Shown piece by piece: positions 17,056 through 24,697 of a DNA stretch of 64,000 bases. The DNA is taken from assembly GCA_036638975.1 (NCBI GenBank), contig JAVWJP010000010.1, forward strand, positions 1-64,000. Reading direction: 5' to 3'. Made by a program: the position numbers and the translations under genes. The stretch's first letter is position 1; every line of letters begins with the position of its first letter. The notes under the pieces were generated by a model that worked only from the letters and a program-made list of their open reading frames with translations, was not told the origin of the DNA and did no database searches. The DNA is from JAVWJP01 sp036638975 (lineage in GTDB: Bacteria > Bacillota > Clostridia > Oscillospirales > Ruminococcaceae).

Positions 17056-17102
17056 CAGAAAAAACGCCCATTATGGTGTTTTACACCAATAAAAAAGCGT
17101 TT
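17056..17102 (-). terminator. Riboswitch-controlled intrinsic terminator
   Basis: On the - strand AACGC pairs with GCGTT and GGTGT with ACACC around an AAA loop, with an internal loop of T residues, followed by TTTTTTCTGTTTTT. Its 5' arm CGCTTTTTTAT (17099-17089) is also perfectly complementary over 11 bp to ATAAAAAAGCG (17143-17133) just after the aptamer, giving a competing antiterminator. Confidence 0.8.
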
Positions 17103-17142
17103 AAGCAGCTACAAGTGCCCACTGCCAAAACTCGCTTTTTTA

Positions 17143-17240
17143 TAAGCGGCAACTGGCAGCCATATTCTAAAGCATATATTGCTTTAGAACGTAGACCCTA
17201 TAGTTTTGCGTCGCAGGCTTTAGCCCGTTTTGCATTCATA
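17143..17240 (-). promoter_or_regulatory. GEMM-I (cyclic di-GMP class I type) riboswitch aptamer
   Basis: Read on the - strand the element shows the GEMM-I signature in order: AATGCAAAAC, a 12-base hairpin GGGC-TAAA-GCCT (GNRA-like loop position), the invariant GACGCAAA, CTATAGGGTCTA, a variable 10-bp hairpin TTCTAAAGCA/TGCTTTAGAA, then TATGGCTGCCAGTTGCCG. GEMM-I RNAs bind c-di-GMP (a minority 3',3'-cGAMP); I could not assign the selectivity base confidently. It sits between a sigma-A promoter and a terminator at the head of the type IV pilus operon, and c-di-GMP is a known regulator of such pili in clostridia. Confidence 0.88.
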
Positions 17241-17262
17241 TTTATTCTGTTGTATTTATTAT

Positions 17263-17291
17263 ATATTACACCGTTTTAGTACTTATGTCAA
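17263..17291 (-). promoter_or_regulatory. Sigma-A promoter of the type IV pilus operon
   Basis: Perfect TTGACA (17291-17286), a 17-base spacer and TAATAT (17268-17263) on the - strand. The predicted start near 17256 places the aptamer about 15-20 bases into the transcript, the normal architecture for a transcriptional riboswitch. No clear terminator follows sigE upstream, so read-through from the sporulation operon is possible. Confidence 0.75.
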
Positions 17292-17352
17292 CTAAAAGCA
17301 AACATTTTTATAAAATTTTTATACCAAAAGCAGCACCATTTGCACCATATGT

Positions 17353-18084
17353 TTATGCTATGCGCTCCAACTCTTTTTTTAGGCGTTTAATTATGCGCTT
17401 TTCAAGCCTTGATATATACGACTGCGAAATACCTATCATATCGGCAACCTCTTTTTGGGTATGCTCGTTGCCGTCCAAAAGCCCAAAACGCATTTGCATT
17501 ATGTTGCGTTCTCGCTCTGAAAGCCTGTTTACAGCCTCGTGCAAAATACTTTTTTCGGCATCGCTTTCTATATTTTTATTAACACTGTCACTTTCTGTGC
17601 CCAGTATATCAGAGAGCAAAAGTTCATTTCCGTCCCAGTCAACATTAAGCGGCTCATCTATAGAAATTTCGTTTTTTAAGCCCTGTGTTTTGCGCAAAAA
17701 CATTAAAATTTCGTTTTCTATGCACCGCGACGCATACGTGGCAAGCTTTATGTTGCGGCTGGGGCAAAAGGTATTTACCGCTTTTATAAGCCCTATTGTA
17801 CCTATAGAGATTAAATCCTCTACTCCTATACCTGTAGACTCAAACTTGCGGGCAATGTACACCACAAGGCGCAAATTATGTGTAATAAGCTTTTGTCTGC
17901 ACGCTATGTCGTTGCGCTCTAGCCCTGCAAAAACCACCGCTTCTTCTTCCTTATTAAGCGGAGGGGGCAGGCTTTCGGGCCCGTTTATGTAAAATATGCC
18001 GCTTACAGGCTGCAGCGCTTTAATAAACATAAGTAGGCTGTTGTTATTTTTAAGTGTCAATATTTTTGTTAAAAAATCATTCAT
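17353..18084 (-). CDS. sigE: RNA polymerase sporulation sigma factor pro-SigE
   Basis: Mother-cell early sporulation sigma factor, synthesised as an inactive membrane-associated precursor. The first ~30 residues are the pro-sequence, ending near YINGPESLPPPL, the region cleaved by SpoIIGA in Bacillus. NLRLVVYIARKFESTGIGVEDL and SIGTIGLIKAVNTF are region 2; NVDWDGNELLLSDILGTESD is a sigma-E hallmark; MIGISQSYISRLEKRIIKRL is region 4. 243 residues, normal length. It follows spoIIGA by six bases, forming the conserved spoIIGA-sigE pair. Confidence 0.97.
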   Translation of the reverse strand: MNDFLTKILTLKNNNSLLMFIKALQPVSGIFYINGPESLPPPLNKEEEAVVFAGLERNDIACRQKLITHNLRLVVYIARKFESTGIGVEDLISIGTIGLIKAVNTFCPSRNIKLATYASRCIENEILMFLRKTQGLKNEISIDEPLNVDWDGNELLLSDILGTESDSVNKNIESDAEKSILHEAVNRLSERERNIMQMRFGLLDGNEHTQKEVADMIGISQSYISRLEKRIIKRLKKELERIA

Positions 18085-18090
18085 CTGTTT

Positions 18091-19008
18091 TTACCCCTCT
18101 TGCGGTTTTGCCGCGGTGTACGGTTTTTGTGCCAAAAGCATCTCAGAGCTAAGCAGAATGTCGTAGCTTCCGCCGCCCAAGCGCTGTGGTGCAACCGCCA
18201 CATAAACATTGTTGTAGCTGATGCTTTGCCTGTTCTTTTGTGTAACTGTAAACTTTTGCGGCATAAAAGCAGGCAAAATTCCGCTGCCGCCAACAGCGGT
18301 GTACGGCACAAGCCGTATATGCTCGTCAAGGTTTAGCTGTGTTATCCCCTGCAAACGTATTTCGTCATCAGGTTCTTTAAAAACACGCAGCATTTGCGGG
18401 GGCAAAATCTCTTTTAAAGCATCGGCACCGCACACCGCCACAGGGTAACCTGTGTACGGCTCTTTTAAGGTACTGCCTGTGTCTAAAAACCCAGTAAGCT
18501 TTACAGCCCTTTGTTTGTAATAAAGCATTACCTCGTAAACAATATTTTGTACTGCACGGCGTTCATATAAGCGCGAAAAAAGCTCTGTAAAAGCATATGC
18601 TATTGCTGTAAAGGCAACTAGCATTACAGCAGAAATGTCAAAATAAACTATGCCGTTGTAAAAAACCATTCCGTTTGGTGCAAAAAAAAGCCACAGTGCA
18701 AGCATGAGCCCCGCAAAAATAAAATTAACCATAAAAAACACTATGTACTCGCGCAAAAGCTGCCATATGCTTACAAAAGCAAAGGCTATACGCAGCATGG
18801 CGGCACATACAAACAGCTTGCTTACAAAAAGCAGCCACGGCGGCACACCGCTTACAAATAATATCATCGCATATAACGCACCCAGCGCCGCGCCAAATAT
18901 AATTCTACTGCGCCGCATACTGCGTCTGCAAAAGCGCCCTGTTGCAAGCAGTAAAAAGTAATTTACCAAAAGGTTTATACAAAAAAGAATATCAGCGTAC
19001 ACTGCCAA
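18091..19008 (-). CDS. spoIIGA: Sigma-E processing peptidase SpoIIGA
   Basis: Membrane-embedded aspartic protease that cleaves pro-sigma-E after a signal from the forespore. 305 residues: about five N-terminal transmembrane helices (ILFCINLLVNYFLLLATG and following) then a soluble protease domain with the catalytic motif FLDTGSTLKEPYTG near residue 195. Starts at TTG 19008, placed by GGGGAGG 8-9 bases upstream. A TATAAT-like -10 lies near 19037 on the - strand, but I found no convincing Spo0A box or -35 element in the 200-base upstream region. Confidence 0.94.
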   Translation of the reverse strand: MAVYADILFCINLLVNYFLLLATGRFCRRSMRRSRIIFGAALGALYAMILFVSGVPPWLLFVSKLFVCAAMLRIAFAFVSIWQLLREYIVFFMVNFIFAGLMLALWLFFAPNGMVFYNGIVYFDISAVMLVAFTAIAYAFTELFSRLYERRAVQNIVYEVMLYYKQRAVKLTGFLDTGSTLKEPYTGYPVAVCGADALKEILPPQMLRVFKEPDDEIRLQGITQLNLDEHIRLVPYTAVGGSGILPAFMPQKFTVTQKNRQSISYNNVYVAVAPQRLGGGSYDILLSSEMLLAQKPYTAAKPQEG

Positions 19009-19143
19009 AAAAAGCGCCTCCCCTTTTTTATATTATAAGGTTAAGGCGGTTTAAATTTTGGTCGCTTGCTGTCACATTAAAATGTCTTGTTTGGTCTTTT
19101 ACCGCCGTGCCGCAATAGCCTTATTTAATTATGCCGTATGCAC

Positions 19144-19169
19144 ACCTTGCCTAGCTGCGGCATAAACTG
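19144..19169 (+). promoter_or_regulatory. Weak candidate sigma-E/sigma-K promoter for the Cys-rich gene
   Basis: CATAAACT (19161-19168) matches 7 of 8 positions of the mother-cell sigma-E -10 (CATACAMT) and partly the sigma-K -10 (CATANNNTA). An AC dinucleotide lies 17 bases upstream, as in sigma-K promoters; the sigma-E -35 is poor. Offered only because the downstream gene looks like a spore-surface protein and neighbours spoIIGA. Confidence 0.3.
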
Positions 19170-19212
19170 TAATATCCTGTGATGGATAACAAAAAAGACG
19201 GAGATGAGCCTA

Positions 19213-19446
19213 ATGTGTAATAACAGATGTAGGTGCGGCTGTAACCGCCCAACCCCGGAGCCTGAGGCCTGCAGTGCCTTGGCAATGCGCCTTGCAAGAG
19301 AAGTTTTAAGAAATTGTGCTGAAGAAGAAGAAGAGAGCGGCTGTGGCTGCAACAATAATTGCGGCTGTAACAATAATTGCGGCTGTGGCTGCAACAACAA
19401 TTGCGGCTGTGGTGGGTTTTTCCCGCCATTCTGCTGCAGACGTTAA
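19213..19446 (+). CDS. Cysteine-rich repeat protein (77 aa), possible spore-coat or metal-binding protein
   Basis: I do not recognise the family. 77 residues with 17 cysteines: an N-terminal MCNNRCRCGC cluster, a central ~25-residue amphipathic helix with an EEEEE run, then three C-NNN-C units (residues 46-66) joined by GC or GCG, and a CCRR end. The ATG at 19213 is 9 bases after GACGGAG; an in-frame ATG at 19204 abuts it and is less likely. No signal peptide. The repeats are reminiscent of Cys-rich spore-coat proteins or metallothionein-like chelators, and the neighbour is spoIIGA. Function is unproven; a RiPP precursor is unlikely because no modification genes are near. Confidence 0.7.
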   Translation: MCNNRCRCGCNRPTPEPEACSALAMRLAREVLRNCAEEEEESGCGCNNNCGCNNNCGCGCNNNCGCGGFFPPFCCRR

Positions 19447-19504
19447 ACAAACGTTTAAAAGTAAATATGTATAATTCACAGCTTTTGCTGTGCTTTATAT
19501 AAAA

Positions 19505-19546
19505 GTAGCGTGGGCTGTTCGTAAAAAAGAACAGCCCGCGCCCTAC
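19505..19546. terminator. Bidirectional terminator between the Cys-rich gene and leuA
   Basis: GCGTGGGCTGTTC pairs with GAACAGCCCGCGC around an 8-base A-rich loop. T-rich tracts follow on both sides (TGCTTTATTTTATT on +, TACTTTTATAT on -), fitting a shared terminator between convergent genes. A smaller hairpin, CACAGC-TTTT-GCTGTG, lies at 19477-19492. Confidence 0.7.
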
Positions 19547-19555
19547 TGCTTTATT

Positions 19556-21220
19556 TTATTCTTTTATTTGCACACCTGAACGGTTTATTGCACTTACAAG
19601 CGCATTTACCGAAGCTGCCATAATATCATCGTGCACACCCGCACCCCAATATGTTTTTCCGTCGCAGCCTATACTTACATACGCAGCCGCACGCGAGCTT
19701 GTCCCGCGCTCCAACGCGTGCTCCTCGTAGGTTAAAAGGTCAAAGCTAAGCCCTAAGTTCTCTTTAAGTGCATTAGCTACAGCATCTAAGCGCCCGTTAC
19801 CTCTGCCATTGTATATGTGCTCTTTAGTATTTATAGTAGCTGTAATTATAGCCTGTATGCCGTCCTTTTGCACAAAATGTGCTTCGGTTACATCTATAGG
19901 TACAAAGAAATTGACATATTCATCTTTAAAGCTGTGGTGTATCTCGCTTGCAGAAAGCTCTTTTTGCAGTTTTTCTGAAATACTTTTAGCAAACGCGCAA
20001 AAGTCGTTGCACATCTCGGCAGGTAAGCGGTAGCCGTAGTTTTTTTCAAGTATATAGCCTATGCCGCCCTTGCCCGATTGACTGTTTATACGTATAACGT
20101 CGCAGCCGTATTCACGCCCTATGTCTTTTGGGTCTAACGCAAGATACGGTACCTCCCAATGCTCGTTAGGGTGCTCGTCACGCCACTTCATGCCCTTTGC
20201 AATTGCATCTTGGTGCGAGCCTGCGAATGCCGCAAACACTAATGCACCTGAATATGGCTGGCGCTCCGGCACGCGCATACCCGTAACCTTTTCGTAAACC
20301 TCTGCCGCCTTAGGCACGTCCTCAAGGTTTAAATATGGGTCTACCCCCTGCGAGTAAAGGTTAAGCGCAAGCGTTATTATGTCAACATTGCCGCTGCGCT
20401 CTCCATTGCCAAAAAGTGTTCCCTCAACACGCTGTGCACCCGCCAAAAACGCAAGCTCGGTGTCTGCCACGGCACAGCCCCTGTCGTTGTGAGGGTGAAC
20501 TGAAAGTATAACGTTTTCGCGGTATTTAAGGTGCTTGCTTATATATTCTACCTGAGAAGCAAAAATATGCGGCATTGCACAAGAAAGTGTAGCAGGCAAA
20601 TTAATTATAACTTTTTTTTGCGGGACAGGCTTCCACTGCTCCAACACCGCATTGCAGATTTTAAGAGAAAACTCGGGCTCTGTTCCGCTAAAGCTTTCGG
20701 GGGAATATTCAAAGCGAACACCCGCCTCTTTTTTTGCATACTGCGACATAAGCGCTGCACTGTCAACAGCCATTTGCATAATTTCGTCCTGTGTTTTAGC
20801 AAAAACCTGTTCGCGCTGTACCGCCGACGTTGAATTGTAAAGATGAACTATAACATTTTTTGCGCCCTTTATGGCATCGAAGGTTTTTTCTATAATATGC
20901 GGGCGCGCCTGTGTAAGCACCTGTATTGTAACATCTTCCGGTATAAAGCGGTGTTCTATAAGCGCCCTGCAAAACTCATATTCTGTATCCGACGCGGCGG
21001 GAAAACCAATTTCTATTTCTTTAAAGCCAAGCTTAACCAAAAGAGAAAAAAATTCTATTTTTTCCTCCATATTCATGGGCACAATAAGCGCTTGATTTCC
21101 GTCACGTAAATCTACACTGCACCAAAGCGGTGCTTTTGCCGGCGCGGCTTTACTTGCCCATTCCAGACAAAGCTCCGGCGGCATAAAATAACGCTTTGCA
21201 TATTTTTGTAAATTCTTCAT
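19556..21220 (-). CDS. leuA: 2-isopropylmalate synthase (LeuA type 2)
   Basis: First committed step of leucine synthesis: acetyl-CoA plus 2-ketoisovalerate to 2-isopropylmalate. 554 residues, the longer LeuA2 class. WCSVDLRDGNQAL near residue 33 holds the catalytic Arg-Asp, SVHPHNDRGCA near 240 supplies the metal-binding His pair, and residues ~430-550 form the C-terminal allosteric domain (NGRGNGRLDAVANAL) that binds leucine. No T-box or leader peptide is visible upstream; it starts 19 bases after the VanZ-like gene stop. The remaining leu genes are not in the window. Confidence 0.95.
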   Translation of the reverse strand: MKNLQKYAKRYFMPPELCLEWASKAAPAKAPLWCSVDLRDGNQALIVPMNMEEKIEFFSLLVKLGFKEIEIGFPAASDTEYEFCRALIEHRFIPEDVTIQVLTQARPHIIEKTFDAIKGAKNVIVHLYNSTSAVQREQVFAKTQDEIMQMAVDSAALMSQYAKKEAGVRFEYSPESFSGTEPEFSLKICNAVLEQWKPVPQKKVIINLPATLSCAMPHIFASQVEYISKHLKYRENVILSVHPHNDRGCAVADTELAFLAGAQRVEGTLFGNGERSGNVDIITLALNLYSQGVDPYLNLEDVPKAAEVYEKVTGMRVPERQPYSGALVFAAFAGSHQDAIAKGMKWRDEHPNEHWEVPYLALDPKDIGREYGCDVIRINSQSGKGGIGYILEKNYGYRLPAEMCNDFCAFAKSISEKLQKELSASEIHHSFKDEYVNFFVPIDVTEAHFVQKDGIQAIITATINTKEHIYNGRGNGRLDAVANALKENLGLSFDLLTYEEHALERGTSSRAAAYVSIGCDGKTYWGAGVHDDIMAASVNALVSAINRSGVQIKE

Positions 21221-21239
21221 TTAAAAGCTCCTAACTATG

Positions 21240-21719
21240 TCATAATTCCGTTTTACTGCGGCGCAATACATTAAACATACGCACTAAAAGCAAAATAAAC
21301 AGCCCCACCAGAGCACCCGCGCAAACACCTGCAAAGTCTATAATAACGTCCCTTACTTCGCCCGAGCGCCCCTGCACAAGTGTCTGCAAAAATTCATCTG
21401 CAACAGGCACAGCAAGACCCAGTAGCAGTGGCCACGAAAAGTGCGAAATCACCCGCCGCGTATACACGCGCAGCGTAAGTGTTGCCCAAAAGCCCAGCAT
21501 TGCATATTCTGCCATATGTGCAAGCTTGCGCACAACTGTTTCGCTAAAGCGCAGGCCTACACCGAGTTTTTCTAATATACCGTTTAAAAAAAACATTACT
21601 TTTTCGCTTTTTCCACTTGAAACCTCTGCAATTTGCAGAGAATTAGAAAAAATAAATATTATAGTGCAAACTGTTGCAATTGTAAAAAGTACCCTAAAAA
21701 CAATTATTTTTTTGCTCAT
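21240..21719 (-). CDS. VanZ family membrane protein
   Basis: 159 residues with four predicted transmembrane helices. VVRKLAHMAEYAMLGF and VADEFLQTLVQGRSGEVRDVIID are the characteristic VanZ motifs (His-x3-Glu-Tyr and the D-E-x2-Q-x4-R pattern). VanZ in enterococci lowers teicoplanin sensitivity; most homologs have unknown roles in the envelope. Start taken at ATG 21719, six bases after AAGAGG, which removes overlap with the upstream ligase gene. Confidence 0.9.
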   Translation of the reverse strand: MSKKIIVFRVLFTIATVCTIIFIFSNSLQIAEVSSGKSEKVMFFLNGILEKLGVGLRFSETVVRKLAHMAEYAMLGFWATLTLRVYTRRVISHFSWPLLLGLAVPVADEFLQTLVQGRSGEVRDVIIDFAGVCAGALVGLFILLLVRMFNVLRRSKTEL

Positions 21720-21735
21720 ATATGCCTCTTTTATA

Positions 21736-23394
21736 TTATTTTGCATTATCACGGGCGCGGATTTCGGTGCGGCGGATTTTACCCGAAATAGTTTTTGGAA
21801 GCTCGGTTACAAATTCTATTATACGCGGGTATTTATATGGAGCTGTTTGTTTTTTAACATAATTTTGCAGCTCTTTTACAAGCTCGTCGGACGGCTTGTA
21901 TTTTTTTGTTAAAATTATAGTTGCCTTAACCACCTGCCCGCGCACAGGGTCTGGCGCACCTGTAACTGCACATTCCAAAACAGCGGGGTGTTCCATAAGT
22001 ACACTTTCTATTTCAAAAGGACCAATGCGGTAGCCTGACGCCTTAATGACATCATCGGTTCTGCCTACATACCAAAAGAACCCGTCCTCATCTCTCCAAG
22101 CGGTGTCCCCTGTGTGGTAAAGGTTATCGTGCCATGCCTCTTTTGTAAGCTCCTCGTTGCGGTAATACTGCATAAAAAGCCCTGTCTGCTTTACACCCGG
22201 TTTTGTGTGTAAAACAATCTCGCCTGTAATACCCGCTTCTACAGTTTCTCCGTCCTCGTCAACTAGGTCTACATCGTACATTGGTGACGGCTTGCCCATA
22301 GAGCCTACCTTTGGCACAGTGCCTACAAGGTTTGTAAGCACCAGTGTGGTTTCTGTCTGCCCAAAGCCCTCCATAAGCTTAATGCCTGTGTATTCAAGAA
22401 AGCGGTTATATACCTCAGGGTTTAATGCCTCGCCAGCCGTGGTTGCATATTTAAGCGAAGAAAGGTCGTAGCCCTCCATACCCTCTTTTATAAAAAAGCG
22501 GTACATTGTTGGCGGTGCGCAAAAGCTTGTTATGCGATATTTTTCTATTTTACTTAATATGTCACCAGCAACAAATTTATCAAAATTATATACAAAAATG
22601 GTAGTGGCACACAACCACTGTCCATAAAGCTTGCCCCATGCCGCCTTGCCCCAGCCTGTATCGGAGATAGCAAGGTGTATGCCTCCGTACTGAACATTGT
22701 GCCAATATTTTGCGGTTATTATGTGCCCTAATGAATAAGTATGGTCATGTAGCACCATTTTAGGGTAGCCTGTAGTGCCCGAAGTAAAGTACATTAGCAT
22801 TGGCTCTAAGGCTTTTGTTTCTACCCTTTCAAATTTTTCAGGTGCAGCGGCAAGCTCATCGGTAAAGCAGCGCCAGCCATCTTTTTTACCGTTTACAAGA
22901 TACCTTGCGGTAATTCCGTCATACTCTGCACAAGCTTCTTCGGCGTGCTGCAAAACCTCGCCGTCTGCGGTACAAACTACGGCTTTTACGTCCGCTGCCT
23001 CAAAGCGGTATATAAAATCTTTTTTAGTAAGCAGGTTTGTCGCGGGTATAGCAACAGCGCCCAGCTTATGCAGCGCTAAAATTGTAAACCAAAACTCAAA
23101 GTGACGCTTTAAAACAAGCATAACCATATCGCCTTTTTTTATGCCCGCAGAACGCAGCATATTTGCAGCTTTATCGCTCATTCGCTTCATATCAGCAAAT
23201 GTAAAGCTGCGCTCGTCACCTGCTTCATTGCACCACAAAAGCGCAGTACGCTCAGGCTCCAGCTTTGCTATTTCGTCTACAACATCATAGGCAAAGTTAT
23301 AGTTATCTGCATATTTAAGCTTAAAACCGACAAGAACACCATCGTCGTTAAATTCTTCGGTACAAAAACGTTTATAAAAATTTTCAGCACTCAT
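21736..23394 (-). CDS. Acyl-CoA synthetase (AMP-forming), acetyl/medium-chain type
   Basis: 552-residue ANL-superfamily ligase that activates a carboxylic acid through an acyl-AMP intermediate. Motifs: YFTSGTTGYPKMV (P-loop, ~210), EGFGQTETTL (~340), YHTGDTAWRDEDGFFWYVGR (A8) and ISGKIRR with the catalytic Lys near the C-terminus. Closest in layout to the ACSM/medium-chain group, but the substrate is not determinable. It overlaps the XRE-cupin gene by four bases (ATGA), so the regulator and ligase are translated together. Confidence 0.92.
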   Translation of the reverse strand: MSAENFYKRFCTEEFNDDGVLVGFKLKYADNYNFAYDVVDEIAKLEPERTALLWCNEAGDERSFTFADMKRMSDKAANMLRSAGIKKGDMVMLVLKRHFEFWFTILALHKLGAVAIPATNLLTKKDFIYRFEAADVKAVVCTADGEVLQHAEEACAEYDGITARYLVNGKKDGWRCFTDELAAAPEKFERVETKALEPMLMYFTSGTTGYPKMVLHDHTYSLGHIITAKYWHNVQYGGIHLAISDTGWGKAAWGKLYGQWLCATTIFVYNFDKFVAGDILSKIEKYRITSFCAPPTMYRFFIKEGMEGYDLSSLKYATTAGEALNPEVYNRFLEYTGIKLMEGFGQTETTLVLTNLVGTVPKVGSMGKPSPMYDVDLVDEDGETVEAGITGEIVLHTKPGVKQTGLFMQYYRNEELTKEAWHDNLYHTGDTAWRDEDGFFWYVGRTDDVIKASGYRIGPFEIESVLMEHPAVLECAVTGAPDPVRGQVVKATIILTKKYKPSDELVKELQNYVKKQTAPYKYPRIIEFVTELPKTISGKIRRTEIRARDNAK

Positions 23395-23972
23395 GCTTTT
23401 TCCTCCTCGTCTTTAAGCACCACTGCCAAAAAGACACATTCTGCTCCGCCCGTCGCTATCATACCGTGCCCCTTGCCTGAATCATAATATATTGCATCGC
23501 CCTCGTTTAAAACCTCTATGTGCCCTTCCATAGCACATTTTAATGAGCCTTTTAAAATAAAATCGAACTCCTGCCCCTTGTGCGATGAAATATGTATGGG
23601 GAGGCTTTGCTCTGCTTCTACATAAGGTGCATTTACAAGAAACGGCTCGGCAGTGCGCTCTTTTATAAGGTAAGCCAAATGCTGATATGTAAAGCCTGCA
23701 CGACGCTTTATAGGCAGACCTGTTCCCTTGCGCACAATGGAATAAAAAGAAAGCTTTGGGTTTTCGCCCGTCACAATCTCCATTAAATCTACCCCGAATA
23801 TTTTAGAACATTCGTATAAAAAAGTAAACGAAAAGTCGCTTTCTCCGCTTTCAAGCATAGAGTATTCCTCTATGGTCACGCCCGTTTTTTTTGCCATTTC
23901 CTCCTTAGAAATTTCTAAAATATCTCTAAGTGTTCTTATTCTTTGTGCTATTTCTACAAGTTTTGTTTCCAT
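23391..23972 (-). CDS. XRE family transcriptional regulator with cupin sensor domain
   Basis: 193 residues: helix-turn-helix at residues 10-65 (RIRTLRDILEISKEEMAKKTG, then SMLESGESDFSFT), and a cupin_2 domain at ~120-185 (SSHKGQEFDFILKGSLKCA, EGDAIYYDSGKGHG). Proteins of this type commonly sense small ligands and sit beside AMP-dependent acyl-CoA ligases, as here. ATG 23972 is preceded by AGGAGG; the longer upstream frame has no Shine-Dalgarno and overlaps the HAD gene. Confidence 0.92.
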   Translation of the reverse strand: METKLVEIAQRIRTLRDILEISKEEMAKKTGVTIEEYSMLESGESDFSFTFLYECSKIFGVDLMEIVTGENPKLSFYSIVRKGTGLPIKRRAGFTYQHLAYLIKERTAEPFLVNAPYVEAEQSLPIHISSHKGQEFDFILKGSLKCAMEGHIEVLNEGDAIYYDSGKGHGMIATGGAECVFLAVVLKDEEEKA

Positions 23973-23983
23973 TGCAGTTCCTC

Positions 23984-24628
23984 CTATATTGTAAGAATAT
24001 CTTGAGGGTGCTTGATTAAAAGCTGTGCTCCCGCATTTTGCAGTTCTTCTTTTGTACGGTAGCCCCATAGTACTCCGACACCTGTTACACCCGCATTTTT
24101 AGCGACTATCATGTCTACGTCTGAATCTCCAAAATATAAAACTTCGTTTTTTAGAATTCCTAAATTTTCTATAATACGGTTTACAGCAGCCGGATTTGGC
24201 TTTATAGGAACGCCCTCGCAATTGCCCTGTACCTGTGCAAAACCGATGTTTGGAAAAAAGCTTTTTATAAGCTCCTTTGCGGCTTCGTCCGGCTTGTTGG
24301 TGACTACCGCCAGCATAACCCCTTGCTCCTGCAATTTCTCAAGTGCCTGCGGTATACCGTCAAAAGGCTTGGTGTTGTCATATAGGTGCGCGTTATAATA
24401 TGCCACCTGCTCGTTTTTTATTTCTTCTATATTTTGCTCTGTACGGGCGTTCTCCGGCAACGCACGGGTTATAAGCTTTACAACACCGTTACCGACAAGA
24501 TAATTGTACTCTGGCGTTGTATGCGTGGGGTAACCATGCTTTGTAAGCACTGTATTTGTTGCCGCGGCAAGGTCATGTATAGTGTCCAGCAATGTACCGT
24601 CAAGGTCAAATATCATAAGCTTTGTCAT
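23984..24628 (-). CDS. HAD-family phosphatase, phosphoglycolate phosphatase-like
   Basis: 214 residues with all four HAD motifs: FDLDGTLLDT (nucleophile Asp, residue 8), VVTNKP (motif II), KPNP (motif III Lys) and YFGDSDVDMIVAKNAG (motif IV). The alpha-helical cap inserted between motifs I and II is subclass I. Closest to Gph/PpaX-type enzymes; the substrate is unknown. First gene of the HAD/XRE-cupin/ligase/VanZ cluster. Confidence 0.9.
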   Translation of the reverse strand: MTKLMIFDLDGTLLDTIHDLAAATNTVLTKHGYPTHTTPEYNYLVGNGVVKLITRALPENARTEQNIEEIKNEQVAYYNAHLYDNTKPFDGIPQALEKLQEQGVMLAVVTNKPDEAAKELIKSFFPNIGFAQVQGNCEGVPIKPNPAAVNRIIENLGILKNEVLYFGDSDVDMIVAKNAGVTGVGVLWGYRTKEELQNAGAQLLIKHPQDILTI

Positions 24629-24668
24629 ATATTAAAATACCGTCCTTAAAAAATTTATATCTTGTGTT

Positions 24669-24697
24669 ATTCTACTCTTTTTTAATGTTTTTTGCAA
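24669..24697 (-). promoter_or_regulatory. Sigma-A promoter of the HAD/acyl-CoA ligase operon
   Basis: TTGCAA (24697-24692), a 17-base spacer and TAGAAT (24674-24669) on the - strand. The -35 box is part of the first unit of the tandem repeat array; the same TTGCAAAAAAC segment occurs in every unit, but only the outermost copy has a -10 at the right distance. Confidence 0.65.

Noticed and set aside
19204..19446. RiPP/lanthipeptide precursor interpretation of the Cys-rich protein
   Set aside because: No modification enzyme, leader-peptide motif or dedicated transporter adjoins it; the ABC genes are 9 kb away and separately transcribed.
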